From an uncultured Bacteroidota bacterium (GTDB lineage: Bacteria; Bacteroidota; Bacteroidia; Chitinophagales; Saprospiraceae), in the NCBI GenBank assembly GCA_937872515.1, contig CALMSX010000046.1, positions 55,210 to 119,209 on the forward strand: a DNA stretch of 64,000 nucleotides. The letters are read 5' to 3'. A program made the translations under genes and the position numbers. Each line of letters opens with the position of its first letter. The first letter of the stretch is position 1. The notes beneath the pieces were generated by a model. The model did no database searches, had not been told where the DNA came from, and worked only from the letters and a program-made list of their open reading frames with translations. Shown here in pieces: positions 26,410 through 35,198 of the stretch.

Positions 26410-29061
26410 TTGAGGAAAATCTTTAATATATTATTAATTATTTTTGTTTGTTCTGACTCAATTTTGGCGCAGCAAACACCCCAGGACACCCGAGTGTCCT
26501 ATAGGTGCGTCAATAAACCCCTGCCTGTTGTTTTAAAAGAACTATCCAAAGAAACAGGTGTCAACATCGTTTTTTCAGAATCCAAGATCAATTCCACCAA
26601 AACGGTTACCATTGGGGCTACCAATGAGTTGCTGGTTGATGTGGTCAAAGTAGTTTGTGAGCCATTCAAGCTGACCTATCAGATCATAGGCGGCAATATT
26701 GCCATTGTCAGTCAGAAATTTGAGGGATTAAACGAGCAATTTACCCTATCCGGTTATTTGCGTTCGAAAGAGGGTGGGGAAGTGCTGCCCTATGCAGCTG
26801 TGTATCTGGCAGATCGTACTGCCGGGGTCTTTTGTAATGAAGATGGCTTCTATGCCTTAAAATTAAAACGAGGTAACCACAGTGTTGTATTTTCTTATGT
26901 TGGGTACAATGAAGATACCCTTCATCTGTTTTTGGGCAGAGATACCACTGTTAGCATGAGGTTGGGTACTTCTAATCAAATTACTGAAGTTATTGTAGAG
27001 GAAGATCTAACCAGAACCACAGAACGGTATGGTGAGACCTATTTTAGCACCGACCGAATCGCCAACGCGATGATGTTCGCCGGAGAGGCAGACGTACTGA
27101 GAGCCATTAATGGTACCTCAGGTGTTTCAACCGCCTCTGATGGCTTTGGCGGTCTCAGCGTGAGAGGAGGCAATTACGATCAAAACCTTATTTTGTATGA
27201 TGGAGTACCGGTCCAAAACACCGGCCACGCCTTTGGTTTGATCTCCATTTTTAATAGCAGCATCATCCAGGATTCCAGATTGATCAAAGGAGGTTTTCCA
27301 GCCCGGTATGGAGGCAGGTTGTCTTCGATACTCGATATTAAAACAAGGGATGGCAACAATCAGCATTTTCAGGGAGAGATCAGCTTGAGCACCATCGCTT
27401 CCAGGGCTGTGATTGAAGGACCTATTATAAAAGATAAAGCCAGTTTTTTACTCTCTTACCGAAGAACATTTGCAGATCCCTGGATCAAAGAATTATCCAG
27501 ATACATTATTGAAAGTGGCGATGGTAAAGGAGAAACCTCTTACCATTTCAGTGATTTTAACGGCAAGCTCAGTTTTTGGCTGGGGCGAAGGCATCAGCTC
27601 AGTTTTTCCTATTACAAGGGTGGCGATGATTTGAGAAGCGACGCCAGCACAGATAAGTCATCCTTTGGTGCCAGGTATAATTCAAGAGATATCAATGGAC
27701 AACAGTGGGGTAATCAACTTGCTTCAGTTCATTTGCACTCTCAATTGGGTAAAAATGCATTCAGCAGATTGATTGTTTATTCCAGCAATTGGGAGAGTGA
27801 TTCTTACTTTTTTGACCGAAATGCAGTTGATAGTGCCGGGGTAGTTGAAGATATTTTTGCGGCTGATTATAAAGTAAGTAAACTGGATATGCAGGGCGTT
27901 AGATGGGATCTGGATTTACAGCTGAATAGAAACCACCTGTTTAGATTTGGAGCAGGTTATGTGAAAAATAGTTTTACCCCGGGCTTCATTTCAATCTCCA
28001 ATGTTAATACCGGTCCGATTTATCCAGAGATAATAACTAAGGATGAAATCTCCCTTTTGGCCAATAACACCGGTTATGGCAGTTCAGAACTTACGGCGTA
28101 TTTTGAAGAAGAATTGAATGCAGGTCAAAATGTGATGTTCAATGTGGGCGTACATGGATCTCAATTTAAATATGGTGCCACAACCTATACCTCAGCGCAG
28201 CCAAGAGCGTCTATGAACATCAATGGACAAAAAACCTGGTTTAATCTTTCAGCTGCCATGCTGAGACAGTACCACCAGGCTTTGTCTGATAACGGGCTTG
28301 GCTTTCCATCCGATCAATGGATCACGGCCTCAAAATTTATCTTACCAGCTGATGGTTTAAATGCCAATACCAGTTTGGGATTTTTATTGAGTAAATCATC
28401 CAGTATAGTCATCGGAGCATATTACAAGTCGATGAAAAACATCATTTCATTGGGAGAGGGCGAAGCCCTACAAATTACCGGTGGTGAAGATTGGCAAAAA
28501 CTAATACCCAGAGGAGATGGAAAAGCATATGGTGTGGAAGCAGGTTTTCAATGGTCACATCCAAAAGCTGAAATTGAGTTTAATGCTACCTATGGAAAGG
28601 CAAACCGACAATTTGAGGACCTGAACAATGGTGAGACCTACCTCTACAAATATGATAGAACGTATATGACCAATACCAGCCTGTCATTGAGAACAGGAGA
28701 AAAATCCAGAATGAACATTTTTTTCACCTATCAGAAAGGAAGCAATGTCAGTTTACCTACCGGTGGAATCATTGTTAGGGAACAAAATGGCCAGAAATAC
28801 ATCTATCCAGTGTTTGAAGGAAAAAATAATTACAGATTTCCTGATTTCATCAGGCTGGATGTAGGATTTACCTTTAATAGTAAGTCAAAAATCGGAGAAC
28901 ACAGAATTTTTGTTGGTATATACAATGTTTTAAATAGAAAAAATCCGGTTTATCTTGATATATCAAGAAATAATTTTGATTTAAATGTTTATGAAATCAA
29001 TAAGGTCAGCATCTTTCCGGTCTTACCTTCTCTTTCATACACCTTAGCGATTGGAAAATGA
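26410..29061 (+). CDS. TonB-dependent receptor with STN and CarboxypepD_reg-like domains
   Basis: An 883-residue outer membrane receptor. A signal peptide begins at TTG 26410 (LRKIFNILLIIFVCSDSILA): a TAA stop lies two codons upstream and there is no ATG between, so TTG is the only sensible start. Domains in order: secretin/TonB short N-terminus STN (PLPVVLKELSKETGVNIVFS), CarboxypepD_reg-like beta-sandwich (AVYLADRTAGVFCNEDGFYA, VVFSYVGYNEDTL), TonB plug (LRAINGTSGVSTASDGFGGL, SVRGGNYDQNLILYDGVPVQ, GGFPARYGGRLSSILDIKTR), and a beta-barrel ending in a family-typical hydrophobic tail (SYTLAIGK). The STN domain talks to the FecR protein. The substrate is unknown; the following DUF4249 lipoprotein is usually its partner. 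Its 3' end overlaps that gene by 4 bp (ATGA). Confidence 0.94.
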   Translation: MRKIFNILLIIFVCSDSILAQQTPQDTRVSYRCVNKPLPVVLKELSKETGVNIVFSESKINSTKTVTIGATNELLVDVVKVVCEPFKLTYQIIGGNIAIVSQKFEGLNEQFTLSGYLRSKEGGEVLPYAAVYLADRTAGVFCNEDGFYALKLKRGNHSVVFSYVGYNEDTLHLFLGRDTTVSMRLGTSNQITEVIVEEDLTRTTERYGETYFSTDRIANAMMFAGEADVLRAINGTSGVSTASDGFGGLSVRGGNYDQNLILYDGVPVQNTGHAFGLISIFNSSIIQDSRLIKGGFPARYGGRLSSILDIKTRDGNNQHFQGEISLSTIASRAVIEGPIIKDKASFLLSYRRTFADPWIKELSRYIIESGDGKGETSYHFSDFNGKLSFWLGRRHQLSFSYYKGGDDLRSDASTDKSSFGARYNSRDINGQQWGNQLASVHLHSQLGKNAFSRLIVYSSNWESDSYFFDRNAVDSAGVVEDIFAADYKVSKLDMQGVRWDLDLQLNRNHLFRFGAGYVKNSFTPGFISISNVNTGPIYPEIITKDEISLLANNTGYGSSELTAYFEEELNAGQNVMFNVGVHGSQFKYGATTYTSAQPRASMNINGQKTWFNLSAAMLRQYHQALSDNGLGFPSDQWITASKFILPADGLNANTSLGFLLSKSSSIVIGAYYKSMKNIISLGEGEALQITGGEDWQKLIPRGDGKAYGVEAGFQWSHPKAEIEFNATYGKANRQFEDLNNGETYLYKYDRTYMTNTSLSLRTGEKSRMNIFFTYQKGSNVSLPTGGIIVREQNGQKYIYPVFEGKNNYRFPDFIRLDVGFTFNSKSKIGEHRIFVGIYNVLNRKNPVYLDISRNNFDLNVYEINKVSIFPVLPSLSYTLAIGK

Positions 29062-30062
29062 GTATGAAGATTAAAAATATTGTGCAATCATCTCCGGCAT
29101 TCTGTAAAAAAAATGTCATATTTGCCAGTTCTATGAGGACACGCTGTAAGTTTGCCATCTTTATTATGATCATTTCTATGTTATGGTCATGCTCAGAGCC
29201 CTTGCAATTGGAGTATAGCAAGGAGCAGGAATGGCTATTGGAGTGTGAATTAAGCCCCTCCAAACGAATAGAGGCCAAGCTGGTGAGTTTGGGAAATTTC
29301 AACGACATTGAATCCAGCAGCATCATTGAAAATGCAGTCATTGATCTGGGAACAGATACCGATTTGGCATTCAGATTTCAGTATGATGCCAGGAATAAAA
29401 TCTACTACATTCCTCTGGAAACCTACAAAATTGATCCTTCCATACCCTATACCATAAAAGCTTACAGGTTTAATGGAGATACGGCTCCATTGGAGGCAAA
29501 AACCAAAATTCCGGTAGGTCAGAAACTTGTTTTTACTTCTAATCCCAAGCTGACAGACGCCATCATCAATGGCACAAAACGAAAAAACATTCAATTAAAT
29601 CTTTCTATACCAAACGCCACGAAAGACCAGGGTTTTTTCAGATTGGTGGCTTATAGAAAAATATTTAAAAGGGTAGATCAGGGTGGAGAAATCACCTTTG
29701 AACCCACAGGAGAAACTGAACTTCTGGAGTTTGGAGGGAACGATGCTGCCCCACTTGCCTTTCACCAATCTGCTGTGGACGGTGCTGTGCTTTTTGACAT
29801 CAACAGGGTTGACAAAAATAATTTTGAGCTGAAATTCAACACAGTATCTGCTATTTCTGAAGACGATCATTTTGAAACCATCTTTTACACCCTGGAAGCT
29901 TTATCTGAATCTTCTTACCGATATAAGTTGGCCAAAAGCAAACAAATCAAGGCTCAGCTGTACGGCAATTCTGATCCTGTCATCAATTATAGAAACATGA
30001 CCAATGGCTACGGTTACCTGGGTGCATGTTACCCTGTTTCTGATAGCATCTCTTTTGAATAG
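29058..30062 (+). CDS. DUF4249-family outer-membrane lipoprotein, TonB-receptor partner
   Basis: A 334-residue exported protein whose body matches the DUF4249 pattern: LQLEYSKEQEWLLECELSPS, KRIEAKLVSLGNFNDIESSS, KIDPSIPYTIKAYRFNG and NQRVDKNNFELKFNTV-like beta segments, ending SDPVINYRNMTNGYGYLGAC. The listed start (ATG 29058) overlaps the receptor stop as ATGA. An internal start at 29133 (MRTRCKFAIFIMIISMLWSC) gives a textbook lipoprotein signal with lipobox Cys, and may be the true one. Family members sit in the outer membrane and assist the adjacent TonB receptor, but binding specificity is unknown. Confidence 0.82.
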   Translation: MSMKIKNIVQSSPAFCKKNVIFASSMRTRCKFAIFIMIISMLWSCSEPLQLEYSKEQEWLLECELSPSKRIEAKLVSLGNFNDIESSSIIENAVIDLGTDTDLAFRFQYDARNKIYYIPLETYKIDPSIPYTIKAYRFNGDTAPLEAKTKIPVGQKLVFTSNPKLTDAIINGTKRKNIQLNLSIPNATKDQGFFRLVAYRKIFKRVDQGGEITFEPTGETELLEFGGNDAAPLAFHQSAVDGAVLFDINRVDKNNFELKFNTVSAISEDDHFETIFYTLEALSESSYRYKLAKSKQIKAQLYGNSDPVINYRNMTNGYGYLGACYPVSDSISFE

Positions 30063-30126
30063 TTTCTCTTTCCCTTTATTTCTTCCAGGCCCAACTCCCT
30101 GATCTCCTCATTTAGGATGATCCATT

Positions 30127-30822
30127 TTACCCAATTAAAAATAACGCCGGCTTCTTTTGTATGTCGGGCATTCCATTTTTTTTCCATGCCTGCACCTGCA
30201 GTGTTTTAATAAAGGCGTACTCACTACCCAGATCACAAGCTACACAGACCATGGTTTTATCAGACAAGGCAGACATCATGCCATCCCATATAAAATGATT
30301 GCGGTAGGGAGTTTCCATAAATATCTGTGTATACTTTGTTTTTTGCAGAACTTGTTCCAAAGACCTTAGTTTGATAAGAAGGGCATCTTTTTTATTGGGG
30401 AGGTAGCCGTGGAAAGTAAATTGCTGTCCGTTGAATCCCGATGCTATCAGGGCCAGAAGGATGGAACTTGGGCCTGTGAGCGCGATTACCGGGATGTTTT
30501 CTTTGTGTGCGGCTGCTACGAGCTGATGGCCGGGGTCAGCGATGCAAGGATTTCCGGCTTCGGACATTACGCCGATATTTATTCCTTTTTTCAGCATCAT
30601 TACAAAGGGACTGACATCCATATTATCAGTCATCTCTTCTACCGTTAAGTTTGCCTGTATAAGGTCAGGACATAATATTTTGATAAATTTTCTTGCCGTT
30701 TTAGCTCGTTCGGCTATAAAAAAGTCGAGGGTTCGGATAACATTTAAGGTTCCGGCGGGTATGGTATCCTGGCCATCATCGTGGATAGGTACGGGTATTA
30801 GGTATAAGTTTCCTGTGGCCAT
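30127..30822 (-). CDS. SAM-dependent tetrapyrrole-type methyltransferase, RsmI-like
   Basis: A 231-residue protein of the corrin/porphyrin methylase fold that includes the 16S rRNA ribose methyltransferase RsmI: MATGNLYLIPVPIHDDGQDT, then GINIGVMSEAGNPCIADPGH, VIALTGPSSILLALIASGFN, FTFHGYLPNKKDA and IFMETPYRNHFIWDGMM, the RsmI order. It is shorter than typical RsmI (about 280) and lacks the usual C-terminal extension, so it may be the Bacteroidota paralogue rather than the true rRNA enzyme. A strong terminator belonging to the upstream M20 gene ends only 6 bp before its ATG, so expression depends on readthrough or an unseen promoter. Confidence 0.82.
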   Translation of the reverse strand: MATGNLYLIPVPIHDDGQDTIPAGTLNVIRTLDFFIAERAKTARKFIKILCPDLIQANLTVEEMTDNMDVSPFVMMLKKGINIGVMSEAGNPCIADPGHQLVAAAHKENIPVIALTGPSSILLALIASGFNGQQFTFHGYLPNKKDALLIKLRSLEQVLQKTKYTQIFMETPYRNHFIWDGMMSALSDKTMVCVACDLGSEYAFIKTLQVQAWKKNGMPDIQKKPALFLIG

Positions 30823-30828
30823 AGTGAT

Positions 30829-30856
30829 AAAAAAGGAACGGCCTTTCGGCCGTCCT
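30829..30856 (-). terminator. Intrinsic terminator after the M20 dipeptidase, 6 bp before rsmI-like start
   Basis: On the minus strand GGACGGCC-GAAA-GGCCGTTCC followed by six T. It lies 5 bp after the dipeptidase stop and ends 6 bp before the next ATG. Confidence 0.8.
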
Positions 30857-30861
30857 GGTGA

Positions 30862-32250
30862 TTATTTTTTCAATTCTGTGTAATACTTATAAAAGTGCGG
30901 TATGGTCTCGATGCCTTTGTAATAATTGAACAGACCGTAGTGTTCATTGGGTGAGTGGATAACATCAGAATCGAGTCCAAAGCCCATTAAAACGGTTTTT
31001 ACTTTTAACACTTTTTCAAACAGGGCAACAATGGGAATACTACCGCCACTCCTCACTGGAATGGGATCTTTACCAAAACTAGCCTTCATTGCCATGGCAG
31101 CCGCCTGGTATTCGGGGGTGTTGGTCGGTGTAACCGCCGCCTCACCTCCATGATGAGGTTTCACTTTAACAGTAACAGAAGCTGGGGCAATGCTCTGAAA
31201 ATGTTTTGTAAAAAGTTTGGTTATTTTTTCACTTTTCTGGTTGGGAACCAGTCTCATACTGATCTTGGCAAAAGCCTTGGAAGGAAGAACTGTTTTGGCT
31301 CCTTCACCTATGTACCCGCCCCACATACCATTGATTTCAAGGGTAGGTCTGATGGAGGTTTGTTCGATCACGGTATATCCTTTTTCTCCCTTGGTATCTT
31401 TTATGCCCAGGTCTTTAAGATAGGCTTTGAGGTTGAATGGTGCTTTGTTCATAGCCGCTCTTTCCGCCTTGCTCACTATTTCAACATCATCGTAAAAGCC
31501 GGGAATGGTAATCTTACCATTTTTATCTTTCATAGATGCCAGCATATCACTGAGTACTTGTAACGGGTTGGCCACTGCTCCTCCATATACACCTGAGTGA
31601 AGGTCTCTGTTGGCTCCGGTTACTTCTACTTCCAGGTAAGAGAGTCCTCTTAATCCCACACAGATACTAGGTGTTTTATTGTCAATGATGGTAGTATCTG
31701 AAACGAGGATGACATCGCAGGCAAGAAGTTTTTTATTGGCCTCACAAAATGCACCTAAATGTTTACTGCCAATTTCTTCTTCGCCCTCAATCATAAATTT
31801 GACATTGCAAGGCAACGTTTTAGTAGCTACCATGGCTTCAAAGGCCTTGATGTGCATGTACACCTGTCCTTTGTCATCGCAAGAGCCTCTGGCAAAGATG
31901 GCGCCCTGAGGGTGGATTTTTGTTTTTTTAATGACGGGTTCAAAGGGTGGACTGTCCCATAATTCAAGAGGATCCGGTGGCTGGACATCGTAGTGGCCAT
32001 AGACCAAAACGGTGGGTTTTGATTTATCGGTGATGTGTTCACCATATACTACCGGGTGACCATCTGTTGGATAAATCTTAACGGTTTTACAGCCTGCTTT
32101 TTTAAGAGAAGCCGCAATAAATTCTGCTGTTTTTTTACAATCTCCCTTGTATTTAGGATCTGCACTGATCGAAGGAATTCTGAGCAGGTCGGACAATTCG
32201 CTGACATATCGCTCTTTGTTTTCCTGCATATAAGCCTGAAGTGTTTGCAT
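30862..32250 (-). CDS. M20-family dipeptidase
   Basis: A 462-residue zinc peptidase of the M20 family. ATG 32250 is chosen because its promoter (TAATTTTG at 32282-32275) lies inside the longer in-frame extension. Metal-binding segments are visible: VLVYGHYDVQPPDPLELW (His, bridging Asp), NVKFMIEGEEEIGSKHLG (Glu, Glu), VILVSDTTIID (Asp), and SDVIHSPNEHYG (His) near the C-terminus; a dimerisation lid follows SYLEVEVTGANRDLHSGVYG. No signal peptide, so it acts in the cytoplasm on short peptides. It is downstream of an S9 oligopeptidase gene from which it is separated by a terminator and its own promoter. Confidence 0.95.
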   Translation of the reverse strand: MQTLQAYMQENKERYVSELSDLLRIPSISADPKYKGDCKKTAEFIAASLKKAGCKTVKIYPTDGHPVVYGEHITDKSKPTVLVYGHYDVQPPDPLELWDSPPFEPVIKKTKIHPQGAIFARGSCDDKGQVYMHIKAFEAMVATKTLPCNVKFMIEGEEEIGSKHLGAFCEANKKLLACDVILVSDTTIIDNKTPSICVGLRGLSYLEVEVTGANRDLHSGVYGGAVANPLQVLSDMLASMKDKNGKITIPGFYDDVEIVSKAERAAMNKAPFNLKAYLKDLGIKDTKGEKGYTVIEQTSIRPTLEINGMWGGYIGEGAKTVLPSKAFAKISMRLVPNQKSEKITKLFTKHFQSIAPASVTVKVKPHHGGEAAVTPTNTPEYQAAAMAMKASFGKDPIPVRSGGSIPIVALFEKVLKVKTVLMGFGLDSDVIHSPNEHYGLFNYYKGIETIPHFYKYYTELKK

Positions 32251-32274
32251 TTTATCTGCTTGGTTAGTGAAACC

Positions 32275-32309
32275 CAAAATTAAGGGTAATGCGTTAATTA
32301 AAAGCCAAA
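32275..32309 (-). promoter_or_regulatory. Promoter of the M20 dipeptidase gene
   Basis: -7 TAATTTTG at 32282-32275 and -33 TTTG at 32309-32306 on the minus strand, 23 bp apart. The ATG at 32250 is 24 bp downstream of the -7 box. Confidence 0.6.
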
Positions 32310-32330
32310 AGTGACTACAATTTTGGACAT

Positions 32331-32353
32331 AAAAAAAGGGCCTAAGCCCTTTC
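32331..32353 (-). terminator. Intrinsic terminator after the S9 oligopeptidase
   Basis: Stem AAAGGGC / GCCCTTT (32335-32341 / 32346-32352) with a 4-base loop, followed on the minus strand by a seven-T run. It begins 4 bp after the stop codon. Confidence 0.82.
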
Positions 32354-32356
32354 TTT

Positions 32357-34534
32357 TTATTTATTGATGCCAATCAGATCAAAGATAAATGCGTATTCCA
32401 TTGCAGTCTCTCTGAATCTTTTGAACCTTCCGGATGCTCCCCCATGTCCAGTATCCATGTTGCAATAAAGTAGCAGCGGATTTTTATCGGTTTTGGTGGC
32501 TCTAAGTTTTGCTACCCACTTGGCCGGTTCCCAATATTGTACCTGACTATCCCAGTACCCTGTAGTAACCAACATGGCAGGATAAGCTTGAGCACTTACA
32601 TTGTCATAGGGTGAATAGGATTTCATATAATCATAGTAGTCTTTTTGATTGGGATTTCCCCATTCATCGTATTCCCCGGTTGTAAGCGGAATGCTTTCAT
32701 CCAACATGGTTGTGACCACATCTACAAAAGGCACCTGAGCTATCATACCTTTGAATAGTTGTGGTGCCATATTGGCAACAGCACCCATTAGCAGACCACC
32801 GGCACTTCCACCCTGTGCAAATAAAGCATCCTTGCTGGTGTATTTTTGATCAATGAGGTATTCAGCACAGGCGATGTAATCTGTAAAAGTATTTTTCTTA
32901 TTGAAAAACTTACCTTCTTCGTACCAGTAACGTCCCATCTCTTCACCACCCCGGATGTGGGCAATGGCAAAGGCAAAGCCTCGGTCAAGTAAAGAAAGTC
33001 TAACAGAACTGAAGTAGGGATCCATGCTGGCCCCATAAGAACCATAGGCATACAACAACAAAGGTGCTTTTCCGTTTTTTTGAAAACCTTTTTTGTACAC
33101 CATAGATACCGGGATTTCTCTGCCATCCTTGGCTTTTACAAAAAATCTTTCATCTTCATATTCGGCGGCATTAAACTTGCCCACAACTTCCTGCTGTTTA
33201 AGCATGGTCAGTTTTTTCTGCCCCATGTTGTAGTCATAGGTAGTACTGGGGGTTGTCATTGAAGTAAAATTAAGGCGCAATATTTCAGTGTCGAAATCGG
33301 GATTGATTCCTACATTGGCCGTAAATGCTTTCTGTCCAAAATCTACATAGTGGTCTTTTCCACTCCATGGCATTACCCTGATTTGTGTGATGCCTTTCAC
33401 CCTTTCTGACAGGATAAAATAGTTCTTAAATATTTCCATGCCCTCTACCAAAACATCATCTCTGTGGGCCACAAAATCGGTCCAGTTCTCTTTTGATGTC
33501 TTGTCTACCGGACAAGTCATTATTTTGAAGTTTTTAGCCTTGTCCTTATTGGTCCGGATGTACCATTTGTCATTGTAATGCTCTATGCTGTGTTCCAATT
33601 CACGTTCACGTGTCTGGAATACTTTGAATGCGGCAGTAGGCGTGGCTGCATCAACATATCGGAATTCCTGAGACAGGGTAGCCCATGATCCTATGATTAT
33701 ATATTTTTCAGATTTTGTTTTATACACATATGATGAAAAGGTTTCATCGGTTTCGTGATAAACCATTACATCCTTGCTTACCGGAGTTCCTAAGGTATGC
33801 CTGAAAACTTTATAAGACCTGAGGGCTTCATCTTTTGTCTCATAAAAGAGAGTTTTACTGTCTGCTGCCCAAACCGTCCCTCCATTGGTATTGGGAATCT
33901 CGTCTTTTAGGAAGTTTCCGGTAGTGAGATCTAAAAAGCGAATGGTGTACTGTCTGCGACTTACTAAATCTTCTCCGATTGCCAGGATTTTATTGTCTGG
34001 ACTTACGTTGTAGCCAGCAGCGGCGTAGTATTTTTGATCTTTCGCCCTCACATTTTCATCAATCATGATCTCTTCGGGAGCGTCTAGACTTCCCTTTTTC
34101 CTGGCTTTAATGGCATAGTCCTTACCTTCTTCAAAACGAGTGATGTAGTAGTACCCATTGTATTTGTAAGGTACCGACATATCCGTTTGTTTGATGCGGC
34201 CCACTATTTCATTGTACAACTTTTCCTGAAAGTCTTTGGTGTGCGACATTAGAGTATCGCGATAGTCGTTTTCAGCATCCAAATAGGCAAGCACATCTTT
34301 GGTCTGTTGGTCGGGCTCTTTTGCATTTTTTTGATCATCTGTCAACTTCATCCAGTAATAAGGATCAAGTCGTTTGTCGCCATGTTTTTCCAGTAGGGTG
34401 TCGTGTTTCATCGCAATAGGAGCCTCGATCTTTTCGGCCTTTGCGTACATTTCGGTCTTCATTTTTTCTTCTTTATTTTCGTTGCATGCTATAAAAAGGA
34501 CTGCAAAAAAACACAATAAATAGGATGTTTTCAT
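32357..34534 (-). CDS. S9-family oligopeptidase (prolyl oligopeptidase / oligopeptidase B-like), lipoprotein
   Basis: A 725-residue serine peptidase. ATG 34534 (MKTSYLLCFFAVLFIAC) gives a lipoprotein signal; an ATG two codons upstream is also possible. The N-terminal beta-propeller (DKRLDPYYWMKLTDDQKNAK ... VSPDNKILAIGEDLVSRRQY) is followed by an alpha/beta-hydrolase domain: YGSYGASMDPYFSSVRLSL, catalytic Ser in FAQGGSAGGLLMGAVANM, Asp in GYWDSQVQYWEPAKW, and His in MDTGHGGASGRFKR. This is the S9A oligopeptidase type, cleaving short peptides after Pro or basic residues; which one is not resolved. Being lipid-anchored, it probably works in the periplasm or at the surface. A terminator follows. 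Confidence 0.94.
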   Translation of the reverse strand: MKTSYLLCFFAVLFIACNENKEEKMKTEMYAKAEKIEAPIAMKHDTLLEKHGDKRLDPYYWMKLTDDQKNAKEPDQQTKDVLAYLDAENDYRDTLMSHTKDFQEKLYNEIVGRIKQTDMSVPYKYNGYYYITRFEEGKDYAIKARKKGSLDAPEEIMIDENVRAKDQKYYAAAGYNVSPDNKILAIGEDLVSRRQYTIRFLDLTTGNFLKDEIPNTNGGTVWAADSKTLFYETKDEALRSYKVFRHTLGTPVSKDVMVYHETDETFSSYVYKTKSEKYIIIGSWATLSQEFRYVDAATPTAAFKVFQTRERELEHSIEHYNDKWYIRTNKDKAKNFKIMTCPVDKTSKENWTDFVAHRDDVLVEGMEIFKNYFILSERVKGITQIRVMPWSGKDHYVDFGQKAFTANVGINPDFDTEILRLNFTSMTTPSTTYDYNMGQKKLTMLKQQEVVGKFNAAEYEDERFFVKAKDGREIPVSMVYKKGFQKNGKAPLLLYAYGSYGASMDPYFSSVRLSLLDRGFAFAIAHIRGGEEMGRYWYEEGKFFNKKNTFTDYIACAEYLIDQKYTSKDALFAQGGSAGGLLMGAVANMAPQLFKGMIAQVPFVDVVTTMLDESIPLTTGEYDEWGNPNQKDYYDYMKSYSPYDNVSAQAYPAMLVTTGYWDSQVQYWEPAKWVAKLRATKTDKNPLLLYCNMDTGHGGASGRFKRFRETAMEYAFIFDLIGINK

Positions 34535-34586
34535 TACCAACAGTTTAGTTTATAATAGGTTTTGGTGGTAAGGTAGTGATTTTTTT

Positions 34587-34745
34587 GGAGGTTTCGGAGG
34601 GGTCAGAGGGGGCGGAGGTGTCGGAGGGGTCGGAGGTTTCGGAGGGGGCGGAGGTGTCGGAGCTTCGGAGGTGCCGGAGTTATCAGGTGTCGGAGGTTTC
34701 GGAGGTTACGGAGGAGTTGGAGGGGGAGGAGGTTACGGAGGTGTT
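34587..34745. repeat. Tandem array of about eighteen 9-bp GGAGGNNNC units
   Basis: A 159-bp block of degenerate 9-bp units on the plus strand: GGAGGTTTC, GGAGGGGTC, GGAGGTGTC, GGAGGGGGC, GGAGGTTAC and similar, mostly in perfect 9-bp phase with two short (7- and 8-bp) units. It ends inside the stop codon of the four-helix-bundle gene (stop 34744-34746) and is in codon phase with it; beyond the stop, the minus-strand frame would read LRNLRNLRHL-like. Strongly purine-rich on one strand, unlike its surroundings. It is not itself an evident gene. Confidence 0.9.
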
Positions 34746-35103
34746 ATTTGAGGTGGAAATATAGATTATAGAGCATGGCTGAGATTCTGTCGGTTTCTTT
34801 GTCCAGATGATCAAATTGTTCTTGAGAGATAAGTTTCAAGTTTTTGCAGATTTCAAGAAGATTAGATACTTCACAGGCGGAGCCTCGGGCGATGTTTAAA
34901 AAGTAGCGGAATTGAAGGCGGCTGAGGCGACCTTTACCTTCCGCAATATTATTAGCAATTGAGATGCTGGCTCTTCTTATTTGAGAAGTAATGCCAAATT
35001 TTTCAGAGTCGGGAAAGGAAGCAGAAATTTGGTAGACATCTTGGATTAATTTCATGGAGGTTTTCCATACTTGAAGGTCTTTGTAGCTGGTATAATTTTT
35101 CAT
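34744..35103 (-). CDS. Four-helix-bundle protein (S23/23S rRNA-IVP family, Avd-like)
   Basis: A 119-residue protein with the complete family signature: YKDLQVWKTSMKLIQDVYQI, PDSEKFGITSQIRRASISIA, NNIAEGKGRLSRLQFRYFLN, IARGSACEVSNLLEICKNLK and a final helix DHLDKETDRISAMLYNLYFH. These helices form a small pentameric four-helix bundle in known members; some sit in rRNA intervening sequences and others (Avd) serve diversity-generating retroelements. Here there is no rRNA and no reverse transcriptase nearby, so neither role is supported. A 9-bp repeat array runs directly from the stop codon. Function unknown. Confidence 0.9.
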   Translation of the reverse strand: MKNYTSYKDLQVWKTSMKLIQDVYQISASFPDSEKFGITSQIRRASISIANNIAEGKGRLSRLQFRYFLNIARGSACEVSNLLEICKNLKLISQEQFDHLDKETDRISAMLYNLYFHLK

Positions 35104-35198
35104 GACATTTGGGTTTAGTGTTATAAATTAGTGATGGGTAATAAAAATTAGAATTATTAATGGTTAAAGAAAAATGTGGAGGTTTCTGAAGTCAATGG

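Noticed and set aside
32251..32373. 41-residue N-terminal extension of the M20 dipeptidase
   Set aside because: It contains the promoter, overlaps the S9 gene's stop, and the family N-terminus starts at 32250.
34576..34764. Plus-strand frame rich in Glu/Val/Ser across the repeat array
   Set aside because: Its sequence is only the translation of the 9-bp repeats and has no other protein character; the array is better described as a repeat.
34744..35103. Diversity-generating retroelement suggested by the Avd-like gene
   Set aside because: No reverse transcriptase, template repeat or variable target gene is found nearby, and the repeats are simple 9-bp units.
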